From NCBI GenBank assembly GCA_035513655.1, contig DATKBV010000029.1:1-31800 (forward strand): DNA of 31,800 nt, written 5' to 3'. Position numbers and translations under genes: made by a program. Below, piece by piece: positions 8,549 through 16,710 of this stretch. Each line of letters begins with the position of its first letter. Within the stretch, counting starts at the first letter, position 1. Source of the DNA: GCA-2726245 sp035513655 (GTDB taxonomy: Bacteria; Planctomycetota; Planctomycetia; Pirellulales; Pirellulaceae). The notes beneath the pieces were generated by a model. It ran no database searches, was not told the origin of the DNA, and worked only from the letters and a program-made list of their open reading frames with translations.

Positions 8549-10522
8549 GTGCCACTTGATTCCATGAAGCATCTCGAATCCGCCGGATACTTCGAAGAAG
8601 ATCCTTGTTCGAATTCAAGTTCCGAGATTCCGCTGATCGATCTCATCACGCGGCGTGGCGTCCTTCGCGCCACCGCCGCCGGCTTCGCCACAGCTTGGCT
8701 GAGCAACAGCCTCGGCGCGGAAGCACTTCTGCCGAGCCGCTTGCCGCCTGCCGTCGCTGGCCAATCGACTTTGACGTTCAAGGAATTGAGACATGACCGC
8801 AGTCCTCGTGTGGCGGTGGCTGAGGGGTACGACGTGCAAGTCTTGCTCCGCTGGGGCGACCCGCTCTATTCGGATTCTCCGACGTTCGATCCCTTACATC
8901 AAGACGCCAGCAATCAATCGCGACAATTCGGATACAACTGCGACTTTATCGCGTTTCTGCCTCTGCCGGACAGTGCGAGCGGCGCGCGGCGAGGTTTGTT
9001 GTGCGTCAATCACGAATACACGGACACGAACCTCATGTTCCCGGGGATCCTTGACTACCAGTCCCTGGAATCGTTGTCAAAAGAGCAGGTCGATATCGAA
9101 CTAGCCGCGCATGGCCACACGGTGTGTGAAATCCTGCAAGTGCAAGGTGGTTGGGTCGCGGTGGAGCACAGTCCATTCAACCGGCGGATTACCGCACTCG
9201 ACACGATCATGACGGTCTCGGGACCGGCGAGTGGCCACGCCCGACTGCGCACGAGCGACGATGCGAGCGGCCAGCGTGTCCTCGGGACCCTGAACAACTG
9301 TGCCGGCGGCGTAACGCCCTGGGGGACGATGCTGATCTGTGAAGAAAACTTCAACAATTACTTCAGCGGCGATTCCACGACGACTCCCGAAACACGCAAT
9401 CACAAGCGGTACGCCGTCGATGGACCCAGCCGCTTTAATCCGGCTTGGGCCAAGCACTACTCGCGTTTCGACATCGAACAAGAGCCGCACGAACCCAATC
9501 GCTTCGGATGGGTCGTCGAATTCGATCCCCATGATCCCGACTCCGTGCCCGTGAAGCGGACGGCGCTGGGACGCATGAAGCACGAAGGAGCCGGAATCGT
9601 CGTCAATCAAGACGGGCGCGTGGTGTTGTACTGTGGCGATGATGAACGCTTTGAGTATGTCTACAAGTTCGTCACGAATCGTCCCTACGATGCCCACGAC
9701 CGTAAAGCGAATCACGACCTGCTTGACGATGGCACACTGTATGTGGCGAAGTTCGGCGACGATGGCACACTGCGCTGGCTCCCGCTCGTCTATGGAACAG
9801 GGCCGCTGACCGCCGAGAACGACTTCCATAGCCAAGCGGACGTGGTGATCGAGGCACGACGCGCGGCGGATCTGCTGGGCGCGACACCGATGGATCGCCC
9901 TGAAGACGTCGAACCTTCCCCGACGACCGGACACGTCTTCGTCATCTTGAGCAATAACAATAAACGCACACCCGACCAGGTCGACGCGGCGAATCCGCGC
10001 CCGGCCAACGAGCACGGCCATATCATCGAGCTCCTTCCTCCCAGCCGTGACGGCGCGATCGATCACACGGCCGACACGTTCCGCTGGGAAGTGTTTTTGC
10101 GGGCCGGCGATCCCCGCGACCCGGCCGTCGGAGCCCGCTATCACGCCAGCGTTTCCGAGAATGGCTGGTTCTCGTGCCCGGATAACGGAACGTTTGACAA
10201 CCAGGGCCGATTGTGGCTGACTACCGATAGCGATCACAAGTTGACGGGCTTCGGCGATGGTGTTTATGCGTGCGACACGACCGGGGCCGGACGGGCTTTG
10301 CCCAAACTCTTCTTCCACGGGCCGCGCGGGAGCGAAGTGAGTGGCGTTTGCCTGTCACCAGATAACGAGACACTCTTCGTCTCGGTGCAACACCCAGGCG
10401 AGGAAGATGGCTCCGACTATCAGAAACCTTCGACGCGATGGCCCGATTTTCAGCCAGGCATGCCGCCTCGACCGGCCGTCGTGGCCATTACTCGCCGCGG
10501 CGGCGGCCGCATCGGAGGCTAG
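8549..10522 (+). CDS. PhoX-like (DUF839) alkaline phosphatase, Tat-exported
   Basis: This 657-residue protein belongs to the PhoX family of calcium/iron-dependent alkaline phosphatases, exported folded by Tat. A Tat motif (TRRGVLRATAAG) lies near residue 30, after an N-terminal extension typical of PhoX. Family motifs are NHEY at about 154, NNCAGG-TPWGT with Cys251, CEENF near 264, KHEGAG, and a C-terminal FFHGPRGSEVSG segment near 590. The start is a GTG at 8549 with a ribosome binding site 8 nt upstream; an ATG five codons later (8564) is the alternative. It stands 25 bp from the convergent Cys-rich gene. Together with the PhoD-like gene and the OprO/OprP-type porin it suggests organic-phosphate use. 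Confidence 0.92.
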   Translation: MPLDSMKHLESAGYFEEDPCSNSSSEIPLIDLITRRGVLRATAAGFATAWLSNSLGAEALLPSRLPPAVAGQSTLTFKELRHDRSPRVAVAEGYDVQVLLRWGDPLYSDSPTFDPLHQDASNQSRQFGYNCDFIAFLPLPDSASGARRGLLCVNHEYTDTNLMFPGILDYQSLESLSKEQVDIELAAHGHTVCEILQVQGGWVAVEHSPFNRRITALDTIMTVSGPASGHARLRTSDDASGQRVLGTLNNCAGGVTPWGTMLICEENFNNYFSGDSTTTPETRNHKRYAVDGPSRFNPAWAKHYSRFDIEQEPHEPNRFGWVVEFDPHDPDSVPVKRTALGRMKHEGAGIVVNQDGRVVLYCGDDERFEYVYKFVTNRPYDAHDRKANHDLLDDGTLYVAKFGDDGTLRWLPLVYGTGPLTAENDFHSQADVVIEARRAADLLGATPMDRPEDVEPSPTTGHVFVILSNNNKRTPDQVDAANPRPANEHGHIIELLPPSRDGAIDHTADTFRWEVFLRAGDPRDPAVGARYHASVSENGWFSCPDNGTFDNQGRLWLTTDSDHKLTGFGDGVYACDTTGAGRALPKLFFHGPRGSEVSGVCLSPDNETLFVSVQHPGEEDGSDYQKPSTRWPDFQPGMPPRPAVVAITRRGGGRIGG

Positions 10523-10547
10523 TGCATTCGTTGCGGCTTGACGCTGC

Positions 10548-11081
10548 TCAACGGCGATCGCTCTGCTCGAAGCCGGCCGGCGCGCTGCGGCGATTGCTGT
10601 GTGGCAAGCTCACTTCAACCGTTGGAGGTTCAGCAGCGACGGGCTGATCGTCGGCAGAGTAGCCACGCAAAGACTTCTTGGCGCTCTGGCCACTGTCGTG
10701 CTTATAGCTATCAACGTCCCAACTGTACTTGCACGTCGAACATTCGTACTCGTGCTTGAGCAGGATGTCGACATACTTGGTGCGCCCGCACTTCGGTGGA
10801 ACGCAGCCATCTTTGCCGCAACCTTTGTCGCAGCATGACTTCTCCCACGGGAACCGCACCTTCGGAATGCAGATCGCCTTCGTTTCGACGTTCCAACAGT
10901 GCTTCGTTTCCGTCCCCTTGGTCACGGTCGGATAACAGGCATCGCCGCAGTGTGGACAGAACGCGCGTTGCCCGCCTCGGGCGTGTCCCGCGTGTTTACC
11001 GTCATGCCCTTCGTCGCCAGCCAGCAGCGGACTGCCGGCGTTCAGCGCGGCCAGTGCCATCGCCAACACTTGTAAACGCAT
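10548..11081 (-). CDS. secreted Cys-rich protein of unknown function
   Basis: This 177-residue protein has a signal peptide (MRLQVLAMALAALNAG, cut near LLAGDE), a His/Gly stretch (EGHDGKHAGHARGG) and about a dozen cysteines in pairs: FCPHCGDAC, CWN, CCDKGCGKDGC, PPKCGR and CSTCKYSW. The spacing suggests metal binding or disulfide knots. I know similar proteins only from planctomycetes and without a function. The ATG at 11081 is preceded by GGGAGA. An ATG five codons upstream (11096) is less well placed. It lies 35 bp downstream of the porin gene on the same strand, so both probably share a transcript. Confidence 0.75.
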   Translation of the reverse strand: MRLQVLAMALAALNAGSPLLAGDEGHDGKHAGHARGGQRAFCPHCGDACYPTVTKGTETKHCWNVETKAICIPKVRFPWEKSCCDKGCGKDGCVPPKCGRTKYVDILLKHEYECSTCKYSWDVDSYKHDSGQSAKKSLRGYSADDQPVAAEPPTVEVSLPHSNRRSAPAGFEQSDRR

Positions 11082-11116
11082 ATTACATTCTCCCATTCGA
11101 AAGGGACCTTTGCTGT

Positions 11117-12625
11117 TTAGAAGTCGATCATGAAACGGGTGCCGATCATGTGATAGTTACCCGCGGTTGAACCATTGACCGGGGCATGATCCGAGATGTC
11201 GCCATAGATATAGTTGAGTTGTACTTTTGAATAAGGCGTCCAGAACCAGTTCAGGCCGGCTGTAAAGTTCTTGCCGACGCCCCCCAGGACGTTCTCGTCG
11301 GAGATATCGAGATACGAGTAGCGCGCGGCGATCTGCCATGCACCAAGTCCCCAACCGCGACCACCGCAACAGCGGTCAACGAGAAAGAAGTTTTCAAACG
11401 GCTCGACCCGATCGATGCAGCCGGTCTTGCGGTTGTAGGGTTGATGTTCGCCCGTCAGGAAGTACGAAACGTACACGTAGGCACCGTGAAAATGGAGATC
11501 CGCAGCGGTGTCTCGCTGCGCCCAGTTCGACTGAAATTCACTGACGACTTGAAATCGCCCCACATTCAGCATCGCTTCGAGCCCCACGATTTCATAATCG
11601 GTGATGCCGGCGATCGGCCGCGTGTCGATCCAACGCGAATCCGAGCGGGCCTCCATGCGTGTCCGAAACCGGCCTTCGTTCAAGTTGGTGTCGGCCGCCG
11701 TGCGATCGCCGTCGGGGCGGGCATACATCCCGGATACGGCCCAATGGAAATACCCGCGCCCGCCGGAGCTGTCGTCGTACCAGGGACTCGACGACAAACG
11801 AAAGTTACCGCTCAATTGCAGCGAGTCGCCGATGGAGCGGCCGTCAGTCGACGTATTCTCCAGGTTATAGACGCCATACCTCCAGTGGTATAGTTCGTCA
11901 TCGGTATAACCGTACATGGCCAACCCGATGCGGCGCGCGTCTTCATTGAATGCTTCGATCACCAGCGGCCGTTCCATAAAGACGTTGTAGCGGCTGCTGT
12001 TCAAGTGGTCCAAGCCGAGCGGGCGTTTCTGGTTGCCCAGCAGCAATTCCTGGTTATAGGGAAGTGCCTTCCAGCCAAGGTAAACGTCTTTGTATTCCGG
12101 CGTCCCGGGATTGTTGAAGTCGAGATCGATCTTGTAGAGCATGGTGTCGAGGATATCACCTCGCATCTCGAGCCGAATTCGGCGAAAGGCGAAGCGGTCC
12201 TCAACGTCCGTTCCGTTGATCGCTGCCGGAGGAACTGTCGGAGGATGCTCGAAGTCTGAAATCCCAGACGAGTGAGCCGGGAAGCCCCAGTAATCAAAGT
12301 GAATCCGACCTCCCATCTTAAACGTCGGCTTGTCCGAATTGTGTTTTCCTTTCGACGCCTCACCGTCCGCGTAAAGCGCTGCTTCCAACTCGGCGAGGCG
12401 GCTTTCGACAGAGGCATTGGTTGCCACATCGTAGTAGTTCACTCCGCTATCGATCGGCGGCAAACGATCGGTCTCTAACTGCCGTAGCCGCGCCTCTTGC
12501 CGCCCGACGACTTCTTGCAAGTGCCGATAGTCTTCCAAAGTTGGTTGCTGCGCCAACAACGGCACGATCGCGCCCAGAGACAGGCAGCAGGCGATCCAAC
12601 CTCGTAGAGAGAAATACAAACCCAT
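11117..12625 (-). CDS. OprO/OprP-type outer-membrane porin
   Basis: This 502-residue outer-membrane channel protein starts with a signal peptide (to about residue 25, LLAQQ), then a short coiled coil (about 30-55, EVVGRQEARLRQLET) as in trimeric porins, then a long beta-barrel region starting near KMGGRIHFDYWGF. Features of phosphate-selective Porin_O_P are FAFRRIRLEMRGDI, YKIDLDFNN, YLGWKALPYNQELLLGNQKRPLGLD and a C-terminal Phe (GTRFMIDF) for BAM recognition. GGAGGA lies 7 nt before the ATG at 12625. Phosphate or polyphosphate is the classical cargo in Pseudomonas; planctomycete members are not characterised, so the cargo is inferred from the phosphatases nearby. Confidence 0.9.
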   Translation of the reverse strand: MGLYFSLRGWIACCLSLGAIVPLLAQQPTLEDYRHLQEVVGRQEARLRQLETDRLPPIDSGVNYYDVATNASVESRLAELEAALYADGEASKGKHNSDKPTFKMGGRIHFDYWGFPAHSSGISDFEHPPTVPPAAINGTDVEDRFAFRRIRLEMRGDILDTMLYKIDLDFNNPGTPEYKDVYLGWKALPYNQELLLGNQKRPLGLDHLNSSRYNVFMERPLVIEAFNEDARRIGLAMYGYTDDELYHWRYGVYNLENTSTDGRSIGDSLQLSGNFRLSSSPWYDDSSGGRGYFHWAVSGMYARPDGDRTAADTNLNEGRFRTRMEARSDSRWIDTRPIAGITDYEIVGLEAMLNVGRFQVVSEFQSNWAQRDTAADLHFHGAYVYVSYFLTGEHQPYNRKTGCIDRVEPFENFFLVDRCCGGRGWGLGAWQIAARYSYLDISDENVLGGVGKNFTAGLNWFWTPYSKVQLNYIYGDISDHAPVNGSTAGNYHMIGTRFMIDF

Positions 12626-12933
12626 CCGTGCTCCTCCGTGAGCTTTCCGGTAACGCGTTAGCGTGCCATATTCACCCGGCTACTTTTCTTTCGTTGGCCG
12701 GGGCACACATGGCGCGATTTTGTCAAGTGCGCCGGATGGAGCGATGGCGACGACTGCTACTCATCCGGTCCTTAATACTTCGGAGAAGCTAATGCGAAGA
12801 AAGTGTTAAGATTTGCCGTGCGAAGACGTTTCGACGTGGGATGTTCAGCACAATCCTCAAGACCCCTACAACTTAACCAAGTAAATCAGCCGTTCTAGGC
12901 GGACTGTCAAGCCGGAAAGCCTGGCGTACTCAC
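12626..12933. other. intergenic region between porin and TolC-like genes
   Basis: About 308 bp between two minus-strand genes. It should carry the porin promoter. I see no gene, no strong hairpin with a T-run and no recognisable operator. The gap suggests that the TolC-like gene and the porin are not one operon. Confidence 0.4.
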
Positions 12934-14064
12934 CTACTGGATTGCCCAGCCGAGCGCCCGATGCAGGCGAAACTGGGCCGCGTTGTAGTCGACAACGGTG
13001 CGGACATATTCTCGGCGCGCTTGGTCGAGCGCTTGAATCGCCTGAAGTGTTTCAATGGGCAAGCCAACGCCTTCCTTGATTCGAGTCGTATTGCGCTCGT
13101 ACGACTTGGTCGCAGCCTCGACCGCGGACTCCGCAACGGCGATCTGCCCCTTTCTATTACGGACTTGTGCATGTGCGACGTTGATCTCCCGCGCCACCCG
13201 GTCCATCAAACGCACCTCTTCCAACTGCCGCTGCTCATAGACAGACCGGCGTTCGTCGCGTGCCGCCCGCTCTCCGAAACCAAAGTTTCGCAACTCCCAG
13301 TAGGCGACGGCGTCGAAGTCAAAGCGGCTGTCCGTGTTCGTGATCGTTCCGCCCATCCCACCACCAAAAGAAGATTGGCTCATTCCCAACAACACGCTCG
13401 GCAGCAGCGGCGTATAACGTTCGCGCTCGTATCGATGGACGGCTTCGCTGACCAGGTGGCGCGCCTCGCCCAACTCGGGACGATTCGACAAACCAAGTGC
13501 CAACAACTCGCCGGACGGAAGGTTCGGGTCGATCAAGTCCAAGGCGACCACCGTCGGCTCCATGGGCACGATGCGGGTGTAGGGGTCGGCGCTGAGGGTC
13601 TCCACCAATGTGGCGTTTGCCACGTCCACGGCTTCCTCCGCACGAGCCGTGTCGTTCGCGCGAATCGCTGCTTCGGTCTTGGCCCGATCCGCGTCGGCTT
13701 GCGAGCCCTGGCCGGCATCCGCAAATGATGTCGTAAGTTCCGCCAGTTGTTTGGCGTGCGCCAGCGTTTCGTTCGCTACGGCGCGCAACTGCTCAGCACG
13801 CAGTAGCTCCAAGTAGGCGAGCGCGCCCTCCAGCAGCGTATCGTTGACGGCTGAGTCGATGGCGTGGCTGCGCGCGGCGGCGGCATGTTCGTTGATGCGA
13901 GGCTGGAAGATCGCGTCGGTCGCGTGAAACTGAGCCACTACACCTGGCACGGCCGTCGTCCCGGCAGCAACAGCACCCACGCCGAGACCGCCTTGTAAGG
14001 AGGAACGGCTGACATCAATGACGGCTCCGGCTACGTCCTGCAGTTTGCCATCGGCATTCTTCAT
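12934..14064 (-). pseudogene. TolC-like outer-membrane efflux protein, N-terminally truncated
   Basis: The product resembles the C-terminal four fifths of a TolC/NodT outer-membrane channel. It has long alpha-helical stretches (LLEGALAYLELLRAEQLRAV, LAELTTSFADAGQGSQAD) with the conserved NRPEL near the second repeat, and a complete C-terminus (LHRALGW). Residues 1-45 correspond to the middle of the first repeat (DVSRSSLQGGLGVGAVAAG), so the signal peptide, lipid-anchor Cys and first helices are missing. The frame simply begins at an internal ATG (14064) where homology stops. Immediately beyond, on the opposite strand, begins an RND permease fragment. Without a signal peptide the protein could not reach the outer membrane, so I call it a pseudogene. 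Rearrangement or misassembly are both possible. Confidence 0.8.
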
Positions 14065-15889
14065 GCACGGGGCCGCGCGGTCGCTGTTCGTGCCGCTGGC
14101 GCTGGCCGTCGGCTACGCGATGATCGCTTCGTATGTGCTTTCCAGCACGTTCGTGCCGGTGATGTCCGTCTGGCTGCTGCGCGGGCACGACGAGGCGGCG
14201 CGTCGGCATGCTCCGATCCTCGACCGCCTGCGATCGGGCTACGAAGGGCTGCTGACCCGGCTGCTGCCGTTCCGCGTCGTGCTGGTCACTTTGTATCTGG
14301 CCGGTAGCGCGGCGGTGATCGCCGGACTGGGGACTCAGTTAGGACTCGACATTTTTCCACGCGTTGGGGCCGATCAGTTCCGCGTTCGCTTTCGAGCACC
14401 CGATGGCACACACCTGGGTCGCAGCGAGCAGATCGCCCTGCGCGTCATCGACACCGTCAAACAGGAAGTGGGACCCGAAAACGTCCATCTGACGCTGGCC
14501 TACGTCGGCACGAACCCGTCGAGTTATCCGATCAACGCCGTGTTTCACTGGTCGCGCGGGCCGGAAGAGACCGTGTTGTGGGTGGACCTGAAGGATGGTG
14601 CCGATATCGATGTGGCCGCGGCGCAGGAGCGGCTACGGGAGCAACTGGCCGCCGATCCGCAACTGGCCGGCGTGCGTTTCTCGTTCGAGCCGTCGGACAT
14701 CATCAACGAGGTGATGAGCTTCGGTTCGCCGACGCCGGTCGAAGTCGCCGTCAGCGGTCCAGACTTCGCCGCCAGCCGTGCTTACGCCGAGAAACTGTAC
14801 GCCGAGTTGAACAAGGTTTCCGCGCTGCGTGACTTGCAGTTCGCCCAGTCGCTCGACTACCCGACGATCGAAGTAAACGTCGATCGCGAACGAGCCGGGT
14901 TGGCTGGCGTGACGCCGATCGACGTGTCGAACTCGCTGTATGCCAAGATCGAAGGCTACGTGCATAAAACGCGCACGCTTACGGCCGACGACGGACAGCC
15001 CGTGCAAGCCCCGATCGCCGACATCGGCGACCGGGTACACGAGAACGACGTGCTGGCGGAAATCTCAGTACCCGAAATGGAGCAGGAGTTGCGGCAGAAG
15101 CAAGCCCTGTACGCGCAGGCCAAGGCCGAAGTCGAGCAGGCCGCTCAAGCGACCATCGTGGTGCAAAAGGCCGCTGAAAGCGCAGCGGCGCGAATCCGCG
15201 AAGCGGAAGCCGGCGTCGCGCGTGCCGACGGCGAATATCAGCGCTGGGAGGCCGAGCGAACGCGCATCCAGCAACTCGCGGCCAGCGGTTCGGTCAGTCA
15301 GAAGCTGGCGGACGAAACGCTGAATCAGTTCCGGGCCGCCGACGCGGGCCGGCAGGAAGTCGCCGCGAAAGTCGAGTCGGCCAAGGCGGCGCTGGGTGAA
15401 GCGGAGGCCACGGTGGCCAAGGCGAAAGCCGACGAAGCAGCGGCCGCGGCCCGCCTGGAAGTCGCGCAAGCCAACGTCGACCACATGCAGTCGCTGCTCG
15501 GCTACGCCAAGATCCTCGCCCCATTCGCCGGCATCGTCACCGAGCGGAACGTCGATACCGGTCACTTCGTTCGGCCGCCGCAAGGGAGCGGCAGTCCGTC
15601 GCTGTTCGTCGTGATCACCGCCGACGTCGTCCGCATCGTCGCCGAAATCCCCGAGTTGGAAGCTCCCTTGGTCAACGTCGGCAATCGCGCCTTCATCCGC
15701 GTCCAATCCCTAGGCGGCGAGGAAATCGAAGGCCAGGTCACCCGCACCGCCTGGGCACTCGATCCCGCCTCCAGAACACTCCGCGCCGAGATCGATCTAC
15801 CCAACCCCACCGGCCGCCTCCGCCCCGGCATGTACGCCACGGTGCGGATCATGCTCGAAGACGTTGCGCCCGAGACCACGGACGAATGA
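14018..15889 (+). CDS. in-frame chimera: internal RND permease fragment fused to membrane fusion protein
   Basis: This 623-residue frame joins parts of two efflux genes. Residues about 15-305 match the centre of an RND (HAE1/CzcA-like) permease: a TM segment (PLALAVGYAMIASY), SSTFVPVMSVWLLR, a second TM (about 87-108), and a second periplasmic half ending near LAGVTPIDVSNSL. At about residue 306 (14930-14941) it switches to a periplasmic adaptor: LYAKIEGYV, IGDRVHENDVLAEI, a long coiled-coil hairpin (about 345-490), then APFAGIVTERNVDTG and LRPGMYATVRI to a normal C-terminus. The first about 450 residues of the permease, its last TM block, and the adaptor's signal peptide are missing. The start is uncertain: 14018 has AAGGAGG 14 nt upstream but lies in TolC antisense; 14063 is an alternative. 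Transport is unlikely. The frame may be non-functional or an assembly artefact. Confidence 0.7.
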   Translation: MTAPATSCSLPSAFFMHGAARSLFVPLALAVGYAMIASYVLSSTFVPVMSVWLLRGHDEAARRHAPILDRLRSGYEGLLTRLLPFRVVLVTLYLAGSAAVIAGLGTQLGLDIFPRVGADQFRVRFRAPDGTHLGRSEQIALRVIDTVKQEVGPENVHLTLAYVGTNPSSYPINAVFHWSRGPEETVLWVDLKDGADIDVAAAQERLREQLAADPQLAGVRFSFEPSDIINEVMSFGSPTPVEVAVSGPDFAASRAYAEKLYAELNKVSALRDLQFAQSLDYPTIEVNVDRERAGLAGVTPIDVSNSLYAKIEGYVHKTRTLTADDGQPVQAPIADIGDRVHENDVLAEISVPEMEQELRQKQALYAQAKAEVEQAAQATIVVQKAAESAAARIREAEAGVARADGEYQRWEAERTRIQQLAASGSVSQKLADETLNQFRAADAGRQEVAAKVESAKAALGEAEATVAKAKADEAAAAARLEVAQANVDHMQSLLGYAKILAPFAGIVTERNVDTGHFVRPPQGSGSPSLFVVITADVVRIVAEIPELEAPLVNVGNRAFIRVQSLGGEEIEGQVTRTAWALDPASRTLRAEIDLPNPTGRLRPGMYATVRIMLEDVAPETTDE

Positions 15890-15897
15890 GTTGTAGG

Positions 15898-15969
15898 CGG
15901 AACAAGGCTTTGCGCAGTTCCGGCAGTTTTGTCGGCGTCGATGCCGGAACTGCGCAAAGCCTTGTTCCG
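15898..15969. repeat. perfect 28-bp inverted repeat with 16-nt loop
   Basis: Arms at 15898-15925 and 15942-15969 are exact reverse complements; the left arm includes AACAAGGCTTTGCGCAGTTC. The loop is 16 nt. It begins 8 bp after the stop of the chimeric efflux frame and ends 99 bp before hicB. No T-run follows. It resembles a REP-like or mobile palindrome at a zone of rearrangement and may also stop transcription. Confidence 0.88.
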
Positions 15970-16068
15970 ACGAACCGAACTTGCGAAACGCCAATACAGT
16001 TCCCGTTGGCGGAACTACTGCATTCTGCTGGTGATACCCGCGCGGTACACTGGGTTGGGAGGTTTTCC

Positions 16069-16266
16069 ATGAAATACAAAATTGCGATTCACGAGTCCGA
16101 CGAAGGCTACAGCGTTTCGGTGCCCGGCTTGCCCGGTTGCTGGTCACAAGGAAATACCGAGGCCGAAGCGCTGGACAACATCAAAGATGCAATTCGCGAG
16201 TACCTTGCCGTCGTGGACGAAAATTTGAAAGGCGCGGACATCCGTGAGGTGGAAGTGGGCGTCTGA
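16069..16266 (+). CDS. hicB: HicB-like antitoxin
   Basis: This 65-residue protein has the HicB N-terminal partial RNase H-like fold: MKYKIAIHESDEGYSVSVPG, LPGCWSQGNTEAEALDNIKDAI and REYL. It would bind and neutralise the HicA mRNA interferase. The GGGAGG sequence at about 16057-16062 is a good ribosome binding site. No C-terminal DNA-binding domain is present, as in many short HicB proteins. The matching hicA begins 2 bp after the stop codon but is disrupted, so this antitoxin is now probably an orphan. Confidence 0.88.
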   Translation: MKYKIAIHESDEGYSVSVPGLPGCWSQGNTEAEALDNIKDAIREYLAVVDENLKGADIREVEVGV

Positions 16267-16268
16267 CC

Positions 16269-16547
16269 ATGCCGAAGCTTCCTGGAGTCAATCACCTGGA
16301 TGCCGTTCGTGCCCTGGAAAAGGCCGGCTTTAGGAAAGGCAGTTGGGGACACAGCACTTTCTTGCCCGCGCCTCTTTGCCCCCAGACAAAATGCTGTGTC
16401 CCCGAGCTTTTCCCCAGACAAAATGCTGTGTCCCCGAGCTTTTCCCCGAGCTTTTCCCCCCGAGCTTTTCCCTTCTTCTGGAAAGGTCGACATCACTTAC
16501 ATTACATCTACACACCAGGATGGGTTCTCGTTCGCGTATGTTTCTAG
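16269..16547 (+). pseudogene. hicA: disrupted hicA toxin gene
   Basis: The first 23 residues (MPKLPGVNHLDAVRALEKAGF) match the start of HicA mRNA interferases of the double-stranded RNA-binding-like fold. HicA then normally continues with a catalytic His segment (G-x-H/ R-H-N-P). Here the frame leaves homology near 16340 and enters short repeats (GGGGACACAGCA, then two 32-bp copies), and no catalytic His segment follows. The ATG lies 2 bp after hicB, the usual coupled arrangement. The remaining open frame to 16547 is repeat-derived. The toxin is therefore inactive. Confidence 0.82.
16345..16466. repeat. short repeat block interrupting hicA
   Basis: GGGGACACAGCA at 16345-16356 is the reverse complement of TGCTGTGTCCCC at 16392-16403. 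Two direct copies of a 32-bp unit lie at 16380-16411 and 16412-16443 (ccccagacaaaatgctgtgt followed by ccccgagctttt). The CCCCGAGCTTTT tail then recurs at 16444-16455 and, shifted, to about 16466. The block looks like an array of short mobile fragments that entered hicA. Confidence 0.85.
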
Positions 16548-16647
16548 CACGGACATGCTGCATTGGCAGTGGCATCCGACGACACTCACGCCGCCGAAGA
16601 CAGAGCATGTTATGTTCAGCGGCACCGTAATTGGTGTCGGGATGTGA
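16480..16647 (+). pseudogene. GH32-like glycosidase fragment
   Basis: A 55-codon open stretch (frame ending at the TGA at 16645-16647) reads GKVDITYITSTHQDG, SSTDMLHWQWHPTTLTPP and FSGTVIGVGM. The order S-x-D-x-x-H-W, then P-x-x-L-x-P, then FSG is that of the N-terminal part of GH32 fructan hydrolases. No start codon or catalytic NDPNG motif is left. It is about one tenth of a normal gene. Homology is a recollection-based call and could be wrong; another beta-propeller glycosidase is possible. Confidence 0.4.
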
Positions 16648-16710
16648 CGCTAAACGGGCATACCGTTATTAGGCTCATCGATATTCACAAGATACTGATG
16701 TAGGGATGCC

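Noticed and set aside
9101..10318. 405-residue minus-strand frame opposite the PhoX-like gene
   Set aside because: It is antisense to conserved PhoX motifs (NHEY, NNCAGG) and has low-complexity, motif-free content typical of a shadow frame.
16345..16466. Possible CRISPR array
   Set aside because: The 32-bp copies are directly adjacent without spacers, and no cas gene is present.
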